Source: JARRLC01 sp050290865
GTDB taxonomy: Bacteria > Pseudomonadota > Alphaproteobacteria > Rhizobiales > Rhodomicrobiaceae
Direction of reading: 5' to 3'
NCBI GenBank assembly: GCA_050290865.1
Contig: JBNKIW010000016.1
Coordinates: 1 to 64,000, forward strand
DNA: 64,000 nucleotides
Shown here: piece after piece, positions 1 to 8,452 of the stretch
Layout: each line of letters begins with the position of its first letter
Position numbering within the stretch: the first letter of the stretch is position 1
Notes under the pieces: model-generated
Seen by the model: only the letters and a program-made list of their open reading frames with translations
Told to the model about the DNA's origin: nothing
Database searches by the model: none
Position numbers and translations under genes: made by a program

Positions 1-100
1 CGCCTGGGCGGGTGAGAGCTTCATGCTGTCGAACGAGCCGATATGGGTGCGTCCGATAGCCATGGCGGCGGCAGTCGATCGCGGTGACGCTGTCGCGTAG
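1..100 (+). CDS. 3' end of an unidentified reading frame (partial)
   Basis: An open frame enters from the left edge (second base as first codon position) and stops with TAG at 98-100; it gives about 32 residues ending in MAAAVDRGDAVA. A perfect 10-bp hairpin follows about 75 bases later, which would fit a gene end. An opposite-strand frame is also open through the same bases (it runs from about 170 down to 1 and begins MMPVCAFLG), so strand is not settled. I do not recognise either product and the fragment is too short to assign a family. Confidence 0.2.
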   Translation, partial: AWAGESFMLSNEPIWVRPIAMAAAVDRGDAVA

Positions 101-174
101 GCCTCCGGGGCGAGTGACTGGCGCCGTCCCTGGTGGCGCACACCAAGAAAAGCGCAGACCGGCATCATCGCGAG

Positions 175-201
175 GAAGGGCGCGTCGGTGCCGCGCCCTT
201 C
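175..201 (+). terminator. perfect 10-bp hairpin, probable terminator
   Basis: GAAGGGCGCG (175-184) and CGCGCCCTTC (192-201) pair perfectly across a 7-base loop. Only a weak T-rich tail (TTAC) follows, so it is a plausible but not strong intrinsic terminator for the frame ending at 100. Confidence 0.4.
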
Positions 202-350
202 TTACATTGAGAACGCTTCCTAACTAGTGTGCCGACTTTTGTGCGGAACAGCTTGCGGAAATGGCGGATTTGGCGGATTTTTCGCCCAAGTAAGGGGTCT
301 ACTGACTTCATCAGTGTCTTGCCAAAGCGTTTGTTTTCCTTGATTTTTTA

Positions 351-402
351 TGGTGTCCAGGGGCGGAATAGAACCACCGACACGCGGATTTTCAGTCCTC
401 TG
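351..402 (-). pseudogene. 3' fragment of a tRNA-Phe gene (possible att scar)
   Basis: On the minus strand this 52-base stretch reads as the 3' half of tRNA-Phe: anticodon loop CTGAAAA (GAA), variable loop GTGTC, a pairing T-arm (GGTGG/CCGCC), acceptor 3' strand CCTGGAC, then ACCA. No D-arm or matching 5' acceptor strand (GTCCAGG) lies upstream; the sequence beyond 402 is unrelated. The anticodon stem has one mismatch and the T-loop is TTCTATT rather than the usual TTCGATT. A displaced tRNA 3' end is what integrating phages or islands leave at attachment sites. A functional tRNA cannot form from these bases. Confidence 0.65.
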
Positions 403-773
403 TGGGACGCAGATCGTGAATACCGCGTTTGATGTCGTCACCGGGAAGTCCCGAGGCGCGCCGGCGCCGTTGCGCGGGAAGGCCGGCGATGTCGGCTGGC
501 TTGGACGTGAGGACAATTCGTCATGTTGAGCCAGCCTATATGCGGCGCGGGCGCGATGGCGGAGGCAGTTCACCCGAGCAGCTATCCATACTTGAAATGG
601 GACAACGGGGTATCAGGCGGTTTGTCACCGCCCGCAAGACTGTGCCCAAACCGCCACGGTCAGCCCAATCTCCGGGGCTCGTTTGTCACCCCATTTGTCA
701 CCCCGGTTCATCAGTTTTGTCGTTTTTGTCGTTTCTGGGCGTCAGCTAAGTTCTTGATTTTTCGGGGGATGGA
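403..773. other. gene-free stretch with short direct repeats
   Basis: No supported gene. TTTGTCACC occurs three times (621-629, 682-690, 694-702) and TTGTCGTTT-type repeats lie around 716-736. Together with the adjacent tRNA-Phe fragment this looks like the decayed edge of an integrated element, but no integrase gene is present. Confidence 0.35.
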
Positions 774-847
774 TGGAGGCGACGCCCGGAATTGAACCGG
801 GGTACACGGTTTTGCAGACCGTTGCGTAACCACTCCGCCACGTCGCC
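774..847 (-). tRNA. tRNA-Cys (GCA)
   Basis: The 74-base minus-strand sequence folds as a complete tRNA: acceptor GGCGACG pairs with CGTCGCC, the anticodon loop is CTGCAAA with anticodon GCA, and the T-arm is CCCGG-TTCAATT-CCGGG. The discriminator base is U, the cysteine identity base, and the terminal CCA is encoded. It is intact, in contrast with the tRNA-Phe fragment about 370 bases away. Confidence 0.96.
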
Positions 848-975
848 AGACTATCGAGAAAACCCGCGCTTCTCACCGCCCTGCCCGGCGGAACCACCTT
901 CACGCGAACCGTTATAGTCTTAGCGCACCTCTCCACGCATATTCAAGCGTTTCCGTCTCGCAAAGGCACACTCCG

Positions 976-1668
976 TCACAGCAACTCCGGCAGCGGGCTG
1001 GCGGTGAACAGCCAGGTATGCAGGAGCAGGAACCCCGCCCAAACGACAAGAGCGGCCATGAATCGTATCCAGCCGATATCCGCGCAGTCCAGCTTCGCGC
1101 GCCCCTGGGCCAGCGCCAGGAACGGCAGATAGGATGTCTGGGCCGCGAACGGCTTCCAGGCTTCGCCGAATTGGACCGCCTTCCGCATGTCGATCACCTT
1201 CGCTCCGCCAAAGGCCAGCAGCGCGAACATCCCATAGAAGATCAGCCCACGCAGGTTGGGCTGGCTAATCAGGTGCAGCACCGCCCATATCCCCGCGCTC
1301 CACAGGAAAGGATGGCGGGTAATGGTGAAGACGCCCTTCGGCGTCCCCGGCCGCTCGGGTGCCGGCTTTCCCGGTACCGATGCCAACGGATCCCGCGTGG
1401 AAACGCCCGCGACGAGCAGGAACGCCGCCAAGAGGAGGATCGCCGCCTTCAGCCACGGCCACCAGCTCGCGAAATACCATAGCGGCGCATCGACCGGCGC
1501 GGCGGCGAAGGCACGCGTCCACAGAACCAGCAGGATGAGCGCCAGAAGCGAGTAGACGCCCAGATAGACACTCTCACCCATCGCCGCTACCAGTCTGGAA
1601 CGCAAGGGTGTGGCCGGGATGGCGTGAAGAGCCAGGAACGCAAATCCTGCAAGCGCGAGCATTGCCAT
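976..1668 (-). CDS. NnrU family integral membrane protein
   Basis: A 230-residue polytopic membrane protein with about six hydrophobic segments. The central region around residues 115-125 carries FTITRHPFLWSAG, the R-HP-W signature of the NnrU family (related to the isoprenylcysteine methyltransferase fold). NnrU was named from nitrite/NO reduction loci, but many homologues, including this one, lie away from any denitrification genes, so the physiological role here is unknown. The ATG at 1668 begins MAMLALAGFAFLALHA, a natural first membrane segment. It stands alone between tRNA-Cys and the Bax-inhibitor gene, same strand as the latter but separated by a terminator. Confidence 0.85.
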   Translation of the reverse strand: MAMLALAGFAFLALHAIPATPLRSRLVAAMGESVYLGVYSLLALILLVLWTRAFAAAPVDAPLWYFASWWPWLKAAILLLAAFLLVAGVSTRDPLASVPGKPAPERPGTPKGVFTITRHPFLWSAGIWAVLHLISQPNLRGLIFYGMFALLAFGGAKVIDMRKAVQFGEAWKPFAAQTSYLPFLALAQGRAKLDCADIGWIRFMAALVVWAGFLLLHTWLFTASPLPELL

Positions 1669-1765
1669 GTCATGTCCCCTTCCGCGCGAATCAAAAATGT
1701 GAGCGAGCGCATGATAATGCTGAATTCCGGCAAAGGCTCATCCGGAAACTCACCACAGTACGCTG

Positions 1766-1797
1766 AAAAAGCGAAGGCCCCGCCGGAACGGGGCCTT
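1766..1797 (-). terminator. intrinsic terminator of the Bax-inhibitor gene
   Basis: AAGGCCCCG (1774-1782) pairs with CGGGGCCTT (1789-1797) around a 6-base loop. Read on the minus strand it is followed by CGC and a run of T (AAAAA at 1766-1770 on the plus strand). It lies 29 bases beyond the stop of the gene at 1826-2596. Confidence 0.75.
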
Positions 1798-1825
1798 GCC
1801 GATTCACGCGATCCTGCGCCGAGCC

Positions 1826-2596
1826 CTATTCGCGGCTGCCAAACAGCTGCAGCAGGAACAGGAACATGTTCAGGAAATCGAGATAGAGGTGCAACGCCCC
1901 CATGACCGCCTTCCGGCCGGCGACCGTCTCGCCGTCGCCCTCGTAGTAGCTTTCCTTGATCTGCTGCGTGTCATACGCCGTAAGACCGGCGAAGATCAGC
2001 ACGCCAAGGACGGAGATGGCGAACTGGAGCGCGCTGGAGGCCAGGAAGATATTGACGATCATGGCGATGAAGATGCCGATCACGCCCATGATCAGGAACG
2101 AACCCCAGCCGGACAGATCCTTCTTGGTGGTGTAGCCGTAAAGGCTCAACCCACCAAAGGCGGCGGCGGTGATGAAGAACACGCGCGCGATGGAGCCATG
2201 GGCGTAAATCATGAAAATCGTGGCGATCGAGACGCCGACGAGCCCCGCATAAATCCAGAACGTCGCCTGCGCGGCGCTGACGCTCATCTTGTGCACGCGA
2301 GCGGAAAGGAAGAAGACGAGGCCAAGCGGCGCGAGGAAGATCACCCATTTCAGCGGCGTCGTGTAGAGAACCCGGCCAAACTCTGTCAGCATCATGCCGT
2401 TGCGCAGTGTACCCACGGCCTGCGACGGATCGGTCGTGACGGCCATGAGGAAGGCGCCATAGGCAAAAATACCCGTGATCGCCAGTCCGGCAGCCATGTA
2501 ATTGTACACGGTCAACATATACGCGCGCAGACCCTCGTCTACGGCGTAGGTGCCGGTCTGCATACCGGCAACGGTGCGTCTGTTCAGATCAGCCAT
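1826..2596 (-). CDS. Bax inhibitor-1/YccA family membrane protein
   Basis: A 256-residue protein of the BI-1/YccA (LFG/TMBIM) family, with seven hydrophobic segments from about residue 25 to the C-terminus and the family feature YDTQQIKE near residue 207. Eukaryotic members form a pH-sensitive calcium leak; bacterial members bind FtsH or act as cation-leak channels, but the function here is not determined by the sequence. The N-terminus (MADLNRRTVAG) precedes the first membrane segment by about 25 residues, usual for alphaproteobacterial homologues. It is monocistronic, ending at a clear intrinsic terminator. Confidence 0.92.
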   Translation of the reverse strand: MADLNRRTVAGMQTGTYAVDEGLRAYMLTVYNYMAAGLAITGIFAYGAFLMAVTTDPSQAVGTLRNGMMLTEFGRVLYTTPLKWVIFLAPLGLVFFLSARVHKMSVSAAQATFWIYAGLVGVSIATIFMIYAHGSIARVFFITAAAFGGLSLYGYTTKKDLSGWGSFLIMGVIGIFIAMIVNIFLASSALQFAISVLGVLIFAGLTAYDTQQIKESYYEGDGETVAGRKAVMGALHLYLDFLNMFLFLLQLFGSRE

Positions 2597-2945
2597 TTCC
2601 AGTCCCCTTCAGAACCTTTCCAACTTCGGGTTGAGCGAAGGTAATAGCGGGTGTCTATACCCCGTTTTTTTTCGCCCCGCCACTTCAATTCGTATGCGGA
2701 CTCCGCGGATGACGCCGGCTTTAGCGACGCTTTCCCGGTGTTCCGCAATCAAACACTCCCCTCTGCCGATGCCACATTCCGTGGCCCCCGCCAAGGCATC
2801 GAACCATCTCTCAACCAAAGTGGGCATATGGTGATGGAGAAAGACGCCGGCAATGGGGCGGGGCTCGCTTGCGCCCAAGCAGTACTCCCGAGGCGGTTAA
2901 GGAGTCTATCGATCCAGCAGATCCCGGTCCTGTCCCAGGGCGCTG
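2597..2945. other. intergenic region, no gene recognised
   Basis: This divergent region separates the minus-strand Bax-inhibitor gene from the plus-strand HAD gene and must hold both promoters. A short T run (around 2667-2674) is present. An 89-codon minus-strand frame (2609-2878) lacks any family resemblance and I do not call it. Confidence 0.4.
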
Positions 2946-3815
2946 GTGGATGACAACGCGCGAGGGGCACACTATGTAATCACGGTCATGACCAAGAACG
3001 AGTCCGCAAGTTTTGATCCCTTCCGCCGCGTGGAAACCTGGGTTTTCGATCTCGATAACACACTCTACCCCGCCGAGTGCAACCTTTTCGCGCAGATCGA
3101 TCAGCGCATGACCAGCTTCATCGGCACCCTGTTCGATGTTGAGCCTCAGGAGGCGCGGCGCATCCAGAAAGACTACTATTACACCTATGGCACCACGCTC
3201 GGCGGCCTGATGGAGCTGCACCAGCTCCCCCCCGAGGCGTTTCTCGACTATGTGCACGACATCGACCTCGCGCCGGTGAACGAATCGCCCGAATTGAGCG
3301 CCGCGCTCGAACGGCTCCCGGGACGCAAGTTCATCTTTACCAACGGCTCGCGGCACCACGCCGAACGCGTCGCCGAAAAGCTGGGCGTGCTTCACCACTT
3401 TGACGACCTGTTCGACATCACCGCCAGCGGCTACACGCCCAAGCCCCATGCCGAGGCCTATGAGCGCTTCGTCACCGCGCACGGCGTGGACGCGAGGATG
3501 GCGGCCATGTTCGAAGATCTGCCCCATAATCTGGAGAATCCGCATCTTCTCGGGATGGCGACGGTACTGGTGCACTCGACCTATGCCGATCACCGGTCGC
3601 AGGAAACCGTCTCGAACTGGGACAGCCCGCCGCCGCACATCCATCACATCACCGATGACCTGGTCACGTTCCTCGAAAGCGTTCTCACGGCGATCTCGCC
3701 AGCGCCGTTGACAAACGAGGCTGCGAAACCGCAGAACAGCGAAAACGGCGTCATCGGGGAAGACAATGAGCAACCAGCTTCAGACGATCATCGAAACGGC
3801 CTGGGAAGCGCGTGA
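2946..3815 (+). CDS. HAD-family pyrimidine 5'-nucleotidase
   Basis: A haloacid-dehalogenase hydrolase of the pyrimidine 5'-nucleotidase subgroup (Sdt1/PynA-like). Motif I is FDLDNTLYP, with the two catalytic aspartates; motif II is FTNGS; the later Lys (TPKPHAEAY) and acidic motif (FEDLPHN) complete the Mg-dependent site. Such enzymes dephosphorylate UMP/CMP-type nucleotides. Two in-frame starts exist, 2946 and 2988 (MTKNESASFDPF); neither has a strong ribosome site. The last 50 bases overlap dapD in another frame, and the C-terminal 40 residues beyond the HAD core look poorly conserved. The overlap suggests translational coupling with dapD. Confidence 0.85.
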   Translation: MDDNARGAHYVITVMTKNESASFDPFRRVETWVFDLDNTLYPAECNLFAQIDQRMTSFIGTLFDVEPQEARRIQKDYYYTYGTTLGGLMELHQLPPEAFLDYVHDIDLAPVNESPELSAALERLPGRKFIFTNGSRHHAERVAEKLGVLHHFDDLFDITASGYTPKPHAEAYERFVTAHGVDARMAAMFEDLPHNLENPHLLGMATVLVHSTYADHRSQETVSNWDSPPPHIHHITDDLVTFLESVLTAISPAPLTNEAAKPQNSENGVIGEDNEQPASDDHRNGLGSA

Positions 3816-4641
3816 GGGCATCAACCCCGCCACCACCGGGGAAGTGCGCGACGCGGTGGAGGCTGCGCTCGATCTGCTCGACAAGGGGCTGGTGCGCGTT
3901 GCGGAGAAGGTGTCCTCAAGCGGCGAAGCGGTAGGACAACAAGAAACAAACGGCACCTGGGTCACAAATCAGTGGCTGAAGAAGGCCGTGCTGCTTTCCT
4001 TCCGGCTCAGCGATGCCATGTCCATCAGCGGCGGTCCCGGCGGCGGCGTCTGGTGGGACAAGGTGCCTTCCAAATTCGGCCATTGGCGAGAGCAGGAATT
4101 CCGGCTCGCGGGCTTCCGCGCCGTCCCGGGCGCCATCGTGCGCCGCTCGGCCTATATCGCGCCGGGCGTCGTGCTGATGCCAAGCTTCGTCAATCTCGGC
4201 GCCTATGTGGATTCCGGCGCCATGATCGACACCTGGGCGACGGTCGGCTCCTGCGCGCAGATCGGCAAGAACGTGCATCTGTCGGGCGGCGCGGGGATCG
4301 GCGGCGTGCTGGAGCCCATACAGGCCGGGCCGGTGATCATCGAGGACAACTGCTTCATCGGCGCGCGCGCGGAAGTGGCTGAGGGCGTAACCGTCGGCGA
4401 GGGATCCGTTCTGTCGATGGGCGTCTATATCGGGCAGTCGACGAAGGTCATCGACCGGACGACGGGCGAGGTGCATATGGGCCGCGTGCCGCCTTATTCG
4501 GTGGTGGTGTCCGGCACCATGCCGGGCAAGCCGCTCCCCAGTGGTGAGCCGGGGCCGTCGCTCTATTGCGCGGTCATCGTCAAGCGCGTGGACGCGAAGA
4601 CAAGAGCCAAGACCTCGATCAACGAACTGCTCAGGGATTGA
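3766..4641 (+). CDS. dapD: 2,3,4,5-tetrahydropyridine-2,6-dicarboxylate N-succinyltransferase
   Basis: DapD succinylates tetrahydrodipicolinate with succinyl-CoA in the lysine/meso-diaminopimelate pathway, which also feeds peptidoglycan. The 291-residue protein has the helical N-domain and the left-handed beta-helix made of hexapeptide repeats (about residues 120-230, for example VRRSAYIAPGVVLMP and GARAEVAEGVTVGEGS), and the GGPGGG segment typical of the family. The ATG at 3766 follows GGGGAAG with good spacing and lies inside the end of the upstream HAD gene. dapE is not in the window. Confidence 0.97.
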   Translation: MSNQLQTIIETAWEAREGINPATTGEVRDAVEAALDLLDKGLVRVAEKVSSSGEAVGQQETNGTWVTNQWLKKAVLLSFRLSDAMSISGGPGGGVWWDKVPSKFGHWREQEFRLAGFRAVPGAIVRRSAYIAPGVVLMPSFVNLGAYVDSGAMIDTWATVGSCAQIGKNVHLSGGAGIGGVLEPIQAGPVIIEDNCFIGARAEVAEGVTVGEGSVLSMGVYIGQSTKVIDRTTGEVHMGRVPPYSVVVSGTMPGKPLPSGEPGPSLYCAVIVKRVDAKTRAKTSINELLRD

Positions 4642-5024
4642 GCCGCCCGCGCTCAGAGCCCCCGACACAGAGTGGTATTCCCCCCCGGCCCTGCGAATGT
4701 TGCGAACCGCCGCGCGAGAGGCGAAAGCGCATGACGGACATGCGCCAGCCACAGAGCGCGCAGATGCCAAGGAATGCCTGTCCCGGAAACGCACGGAATT
4801 AAAGAAAACTTTTCCAAATTGGCAGCAATTCGCAGTGCGGCATCACATCGCGGCGAATGAGCCGGACCGGGTACGTCCCGTCACCGCCGCAAAAATCGTC
4901 CCCCGCCACGCTGAAGATGGGCGGAAATTAGCGGCGTCAGGCATGTGTCTTCTTGCGATCCACCCCCTTTCGCGATAACCACGAGCGGACAAACGCGCAT
5001 CCTTACACCATTGGAGGGCTTGCC
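4642..5024. other. intergenic region upstream of the TCA block
   Basis: About 380 bases without a supported gene between dapD and mdh. The segment 4798-4835 is AT-rich compared with its surroundings (AATTAAAGAAAACTTTTCC) and is the natural place for the promoter of the mdh-suc genes. The mdh ribosome site TTGGAGGG is at 5011-5018. No riboswitch or known operator is recognisable. Confidence 0.4.
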
Positions 5025-5996
5025 ATGGGGCGTAAAAAGATCGCACTCATCGGCGCCGGAATGATCGGCGGGACGCTTGCGCATCTCATCGCGAGTAAGG
5101 AGCTCGGCGACGTCGTCATCTTCGACATCGTCGAGGGCACCCCCCAGGGCAAGGCGCTCGATATCGCCCAGTCCACGCCGGTGGACGCCATCGACTGCGC
5201 TTTGCGCGGCACCAACGATTACGTCGATATACGCGGCGCCGATGTCGTCATCGTGACGGCCGGAGTGCCCCGCAAACCCGGTATGAGCCGCGACGACCTT
5301 CTGGAAATCAACCTCAAGGTGATGGAGCAGGTCGGGGCGGGCATCAAGAAATATACGCCGGGCGCTTTCATCATCTGCATCACCAACCCGCTCGACGCCA
5401 TGGTCTGGGCGCTGCACCGCATCACGGGCGTGCCGCGCAACCGGATCGCCGGCATGGCTGGCGTGCTCGACTCGGCACGCTTCCGCTGGCTTCTCGCGCA
5501 GGAATTCGACGTCTCGGTGGAGGACGTCACGGCTTTCGTGCTCGGCGGCCATGGCGATATGATGCTGCCGTTGCCGCGTTACTCCACGGTCGGCGGCATC
5601 CCGCTACCCGATCTGGTCAAGATGCGCTGGATTACGCCGGACCGGCTGAACGAAATCATCAAGCGCGTGCGCGATGGCGGCGCCGAGATCGTCAACCTGC
5701 TGAAAAGCGGGTCGGCCTATTATGCACCGGCTGCCGCGGCGGTAACGATGGCCGAGTCGTATCTCAAGGATAAGAAGCGCGTCCTGCCCTGCGCCGCCTA
5801 TCTCAACGGCGAATACAACACCAAGGGGTTGTTCATCGGCGTCCCCGCCGTCATCAGCGCCAAGGGCGTGGAGCGCGTCATCGAAATCGAGCTCAACTCG
5901 CATGAGCGCGCCGATCTGGCCCGGTCCGTCGGGGCCGTGCAGGGACTGGTGGAAACCTGTATGCGTATCGCGCCGGGTCTGGCGCAGATGGGATGA
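5025..5996 (+). CDS. mdh: malate dehydrogenase (LDH-like type)
   Basis: NAD-dependent malate dehydrogenase of the lactate-dehydrogenase-like type found throughout alphaproteobacteria; it oxidises malate to oxaloacetate in the TCA cycle. The 323-residue product opens with the Rossmann motif IALIGAGMIGGTLAH; NPLDAMVW and VLGGHGDMMLPL (catalytic His) follow. The start at 5025 is set by TTGGAGGG and by the N-terminus; an upstream in-frame start at 4953 would add 24 non-conserved residues. It is the first gene of the block mdh-sucC-sucD-sucA-sucB-lpdA. A second, different-type malate dehydrogenase is encoded at 35852-36841. Confidence 0.97.
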   Translation: MGRKKIALIGAGMIGGTLAHLIASKELGDVVIFDIVEGTPQGKALDIAQSTPVDAIDCALRGTNDYVDIRGADVVIVTAGVPRKPGMSRDDLLEINLKVMEQVGAGIKKYTPGAFIICITNPLDAMVWALHRITGVPRNRIAGMAGVLDSARFRWLLAQEFDVSVEDVTAFVLGGHGDMMLPLPRYSTVGGIPLPDLVKMRWITPDRLNEIIKRVRDGGAEIVNLLKSGSAYYAPAAAAVTMAESYLKDKKRVLPCAAYLNGEYNTKGLFIGVPAVISAKGVERVIEIELNSHERADLARSVGAVQGLVETCMRIAPGLAQMG

Positions 5997-6052
5997 TGAA
6001 ATCCGCGCGCCGATGGCGCGAAAGCCTCGCTCAACGAACGCTGGAGTGACGA

Positions 6053-7255
6053 ATGAACATTCATGAATACCAGGCCAAGGCCATTCTGCGGGAATACGGT
6101 GTGCCGGTTGCCAAGGGAGCGCCCGCATTCACGTCAGACGAAGCCGTCAGCGCGGCGCAGGGCCTGCCCGGCCCGGTCTGGGTCGTGAAAGCGCAAATCC
6201 ACGCCGGCGGACGCGGCAAAGGCCGGTTCAAGGAGCCGGCGGCTGGCGACAAGGGCGGCGTGCGGCTGGCGCGGTCGGTCGACGAGGTCCGCGAATTCGC
6301 CACGCAGATGCTGGGGCATACGCTGGTGACGCACCAGTCAGGTCCCGAAGGCAAGGTCGTGAAGCGCCTCTATGTCGAGGACGGCTCAGCGATTGCCCGT
6401 GAGCTTTATCTCTCCGCGCTCCTCGACCGCGCCACCTCGCGCCTCGCCTTCATCTGCTCGACGGAAGGCGGCATGGACATCGAGGAGGTGGCGCAGAAGA
6501 CGCCGGAGAAGATCATCACGCTGACCATCGACCCGGCATCCGGCTATTCGCCGTTCCACGGCCGCAAGATCGCCTACGCGCTCGGCCTCGAAGGGAACGC
6601 GGTCAAACAGTGCGTAAAGCTCATCGGCAGTCTGGCACGGGCCTTCATCGAGAAGGACATGAGCCTCCTGGAGATCAACCCGCTGATCGTCACCAGGGAC
6701 GGCGACCTTCTCTGCCTCGACGCCAAGGTGAATTTCGACGGCAACGCCCTGTACCGCCATCCGGACATGGTCGAGTTGCGCGACCTCGACGAGGAAGACC
6801 CGGCGGAGGTCGAGGCCTCCAAACATGACCTCTCCTATGTCAAGCTCGACGGCACGATCGGCTGCCTCGTGAACGGCGCCGGTCTGGCCATGGCGACCAT
6901 GGACATCATCAAGCTCTATGGCGAGGAGCCCGCCAACTTCCTCGACGTCGGCGGCGGCGCCTCCAAGGAGAAGGTGACGGAGGCTTTCAAGATCATCCTC
7001 TCCGACCCGAATGTGAAGGGCATCCTGGTCAACATCTTCGGCGGCATCATGCGCTGCGACATCATCGCCGAAGGCATCATCGCCGCCGCCCGCGAAATGG
7101 CGCTGAAAGTGCCGCTGGTGGTGCGCCTCGAAGGCACCAATGTGGAACTGGGCAAGAAGATCCTGCGCGAATCCGGACTGGCGGTCATCCCGGCCGACGA
7201 TCTCGCCGACGCCGCGCAGAAGATCGTCGCCGAGGTCCGCAAAGGCACGGCCTGA
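6053..7255 (+). CDS. sucC: succinyl-CoA synthetase beta subunit
   Basis: The 400-residue beta subunit of the ADP/GDP-forming succinyl-CoA synthetase, which couples succinyl-CoA cleavage to nucleoside triphosphate formation. It begins MNIHEYQAKAILREYGVPV, then the ATP-grasp domain (KAQIHAGGRGKG near residue 44) and the C-terminal CoA-ligase domain with GCLVNGAGLAMATMD (about 266-280) and NIFGGIMRCD. Length matches the family. GGAGTG precedes the ATG. It lies 56 bases after mdh and 93 before sucD, its obligate partner. Confidence 0.98.
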   Translation: MNIHEYQAKAILREYGVPVAKGAPAFTSDEAVSAAQGLPGPVWVVKAQIHAGGRGKGRFKEPAAGDKGGVRLARSVDEVREFATQMLGHTLVTHQSGPEGKVVKRLYVEDGSAIARELYLSALLDRATSRLAFICSTEGGMDIEEVAQKTPEKIITLTIDPASGYSPFHGRKIAYALGLEGNAVKQCVKLIGSLARAFIEKDMSLLEINPLIVTRDGDLLCLDAKVNFDGNALYRHPDMVELRDLDEEDPAEVEASKHDLSYVKLDGTIGCLVNGAGLAMATMDIIKLYGEEPANFLDVGGGASKEKVTEAFKIILSDPNVKGILVNIFGGIMRCDIIAEGIIAAAREMALKVPLVVRLEGTNVELGKKILRESGLAVIPADDLADAAQKIVAEVRKGTA

Positions 7256-7348
7256 CGGCGGCATATCGCGCAAAATCAGAGTTGAGCAGTTAAACCAGCG
7301 GCCGGCAAGGCCCCGCCCCAATCGCGACAGCTGGAGAAAGACGACAGA

Positions 7349-8224
7349 ATGTCAATCCTCGTGAACAAAGAGACAAAGGTCATCTGCCAGGGCTTTACCG
7401 GCGCCCAGGGCACCTTCCACAGTGAGCAGGCCATCGCCTATGGCACGCAGATGGTCGGCGGCGTTACACCGGGCAAAGGTGGAAACGTCCATCTCGGGCT
7501 GCCCGTGTTCAACACGGTCGGCGAGGCCATGGCCAAGACCGGCGCCAACGCCACGGTGATCTATGTGCCGCCGGCTTTTGCCGCCGACTCCATCCTGGAG
7601 GCCATCGACGCCGAGATCCCGCTTGCCGTGTGCATCACCGAAGGCATCCCCGTCGCCGACATGGTCAAGGTGAAGCGCGCGTTGTCGGGATCGAAAACCC
7701 GGCTTGTCGGCCCGAACTGCCCCGGCGTCATCACGCCCGACGAATGCAAGATCGGCATCATGCCCGGCCATATTCACAAAAGAGGCTCGGTCGGGATTGT
7801 GTCGCGCTCAGGAACGCTTACCTATGAAGCAGTCCACCAGACGAGCGTGGCCGGGCTTGGCCAGACGACCTGCGTCGGCATCGGCGGCGATCCCGTCAAG
7901 GGTACGGAGTTCATCGACGTGCTGGAGCAGTTCCTTGCTGACCCCGAAACGCAGTCGATCATCATGATCGGCGAGATCGGCGGCTCGGCCGAGGAGGAGG
8001 CTGCCGAATTTCTGGCCAAATCCAGCATCAAAAAACCAACAGTCGGCTTCATCGCCGGCGTCACCGCCCCTCCGGGACGGCGAATGGGCCATGCTGGCGC
8101 GATTATTGCAGGCGGAAAGGGCGACGCAGGCAGCAAGATCGAGGCGATGCGCTCCGCCGGTATCCGGGTGGCATCGTCGCCGGCAAGCCTGGGGACAACA
8201 CTGGCGGAAGTTCTGCGCGGCTAG
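7349..8224 (+). CDS. sucD: succinyl-CoA synthetase alpha subunit
   Basis: The 291-residue alpha subunit, carrying the CoA-binding Rossmann domain (CQGFTGAQGTFHSEQAIAYG) and the ligase domain. The phospho-accepting histidine is in GRRMGHAGAII at about residue 248. It forms the heterodimer with sucC immediately upstream. Downstream, 279 bases with repeat and hairpin structure separate it from sucA. Confidence 0.98.
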   Translation: MSILVNKETKVICQGFTGAQGTFHSEQAIAYGTQMVGGVTPGKGGNVHLGLPVFNTVGEAMAKTGANATVIYVPPAFAADSILEAIDAEIPLAVCITEGIPVADMVKVKRALSGSKTRLVGPNCPGVITPDECKIGIMPGHIHKRGSVGIVSRSGTLTYEAVHQTSVAGLGQTTCVGIGGDPVKGTEFIDVLEQFLADPETQSIIMIGEIGGSAEEEAAEFLAKSSIKKPTVGFIAGVTAPPGRRMGHAGAIIAGGKGDAGSKIEAMRSAGIRVASSPASLGTTLAEVLRG

Positions 8225-8235
8225 TACAGCCCTTC

Positions 8236-8390
8236 GCCAGATTCGCACCCCATTTGCCGCACGCGCATCTGCGAACTTGGAGAAGGAAAAAATGCACTAG
8301 ATTCAATGACTTGCTTAGCACGCTTGACCGATCAGAAATCCTGTGAGCGCTTGCGGCAAGCGGGTCAGGATTTATGAGCGGGCGTACTAA
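8236..8390 (+). repeat. composite dispersed palindromic repeat, copy A
   Basis: The right part, 8315-8390, is 76 bp with imperfect terminal inverted repeats (TTAGCACGC / GCGTACTAA) and an internal AAATCCTG / CAGGATTT pair around a CGCTTGCGGCAAGCG hairpin. The left part, 8236-8281, contains TTCGCACCCCATTTGCCGC and ends GCGAACTTGG. Both parts and the linker (ACTAGATTCAATGACTTGC) match the reverse complement of 59764-59915; the 76-bp part alone matches 49331-49406. It sits between sucD and sucA and encodes no visible protein. Confidence 0.8.
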
Positions 8391-8393
8391 GTC

Positions 8394-8452
8394 TAAAGGC
8401 TTAGGCGTAATTTAGTAAGACTGCCTTTATGGTCCGCCTTGAGCGGACCATA
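8394..8452 (+). promoter_or_regulatory. two consecutive hairpins in the sucA leader
   Basis: TAAAGGC (8394-8400) can pair with GCCTTTA (8423-8429), and TATGGTCCGC (8428-8437) pairs perfectly with GCGGACCATA (8443-8452) over a 5-base loop; the two share two bases, so they could be alternative structures. There is no T run, so a simple terminator is unlikely. The structure is 51 bases upstream of the sucA ATG. Confidence 0.45.

Noticed and set aside
220..573. A 117-codon minus-strand frame containing TENPRVGGSIPPL
   Set aside because: That peptide is the familiar false translation of a tRNA 3' end; it comes from the tRNA-Phe fragment.
621..702. TTTGTCACC repeats considered as a CRISPR or iteron array
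   Set aside because: Only three 9-base copies at irregular spacing (61 and 12 bases), too few and irregular for either.
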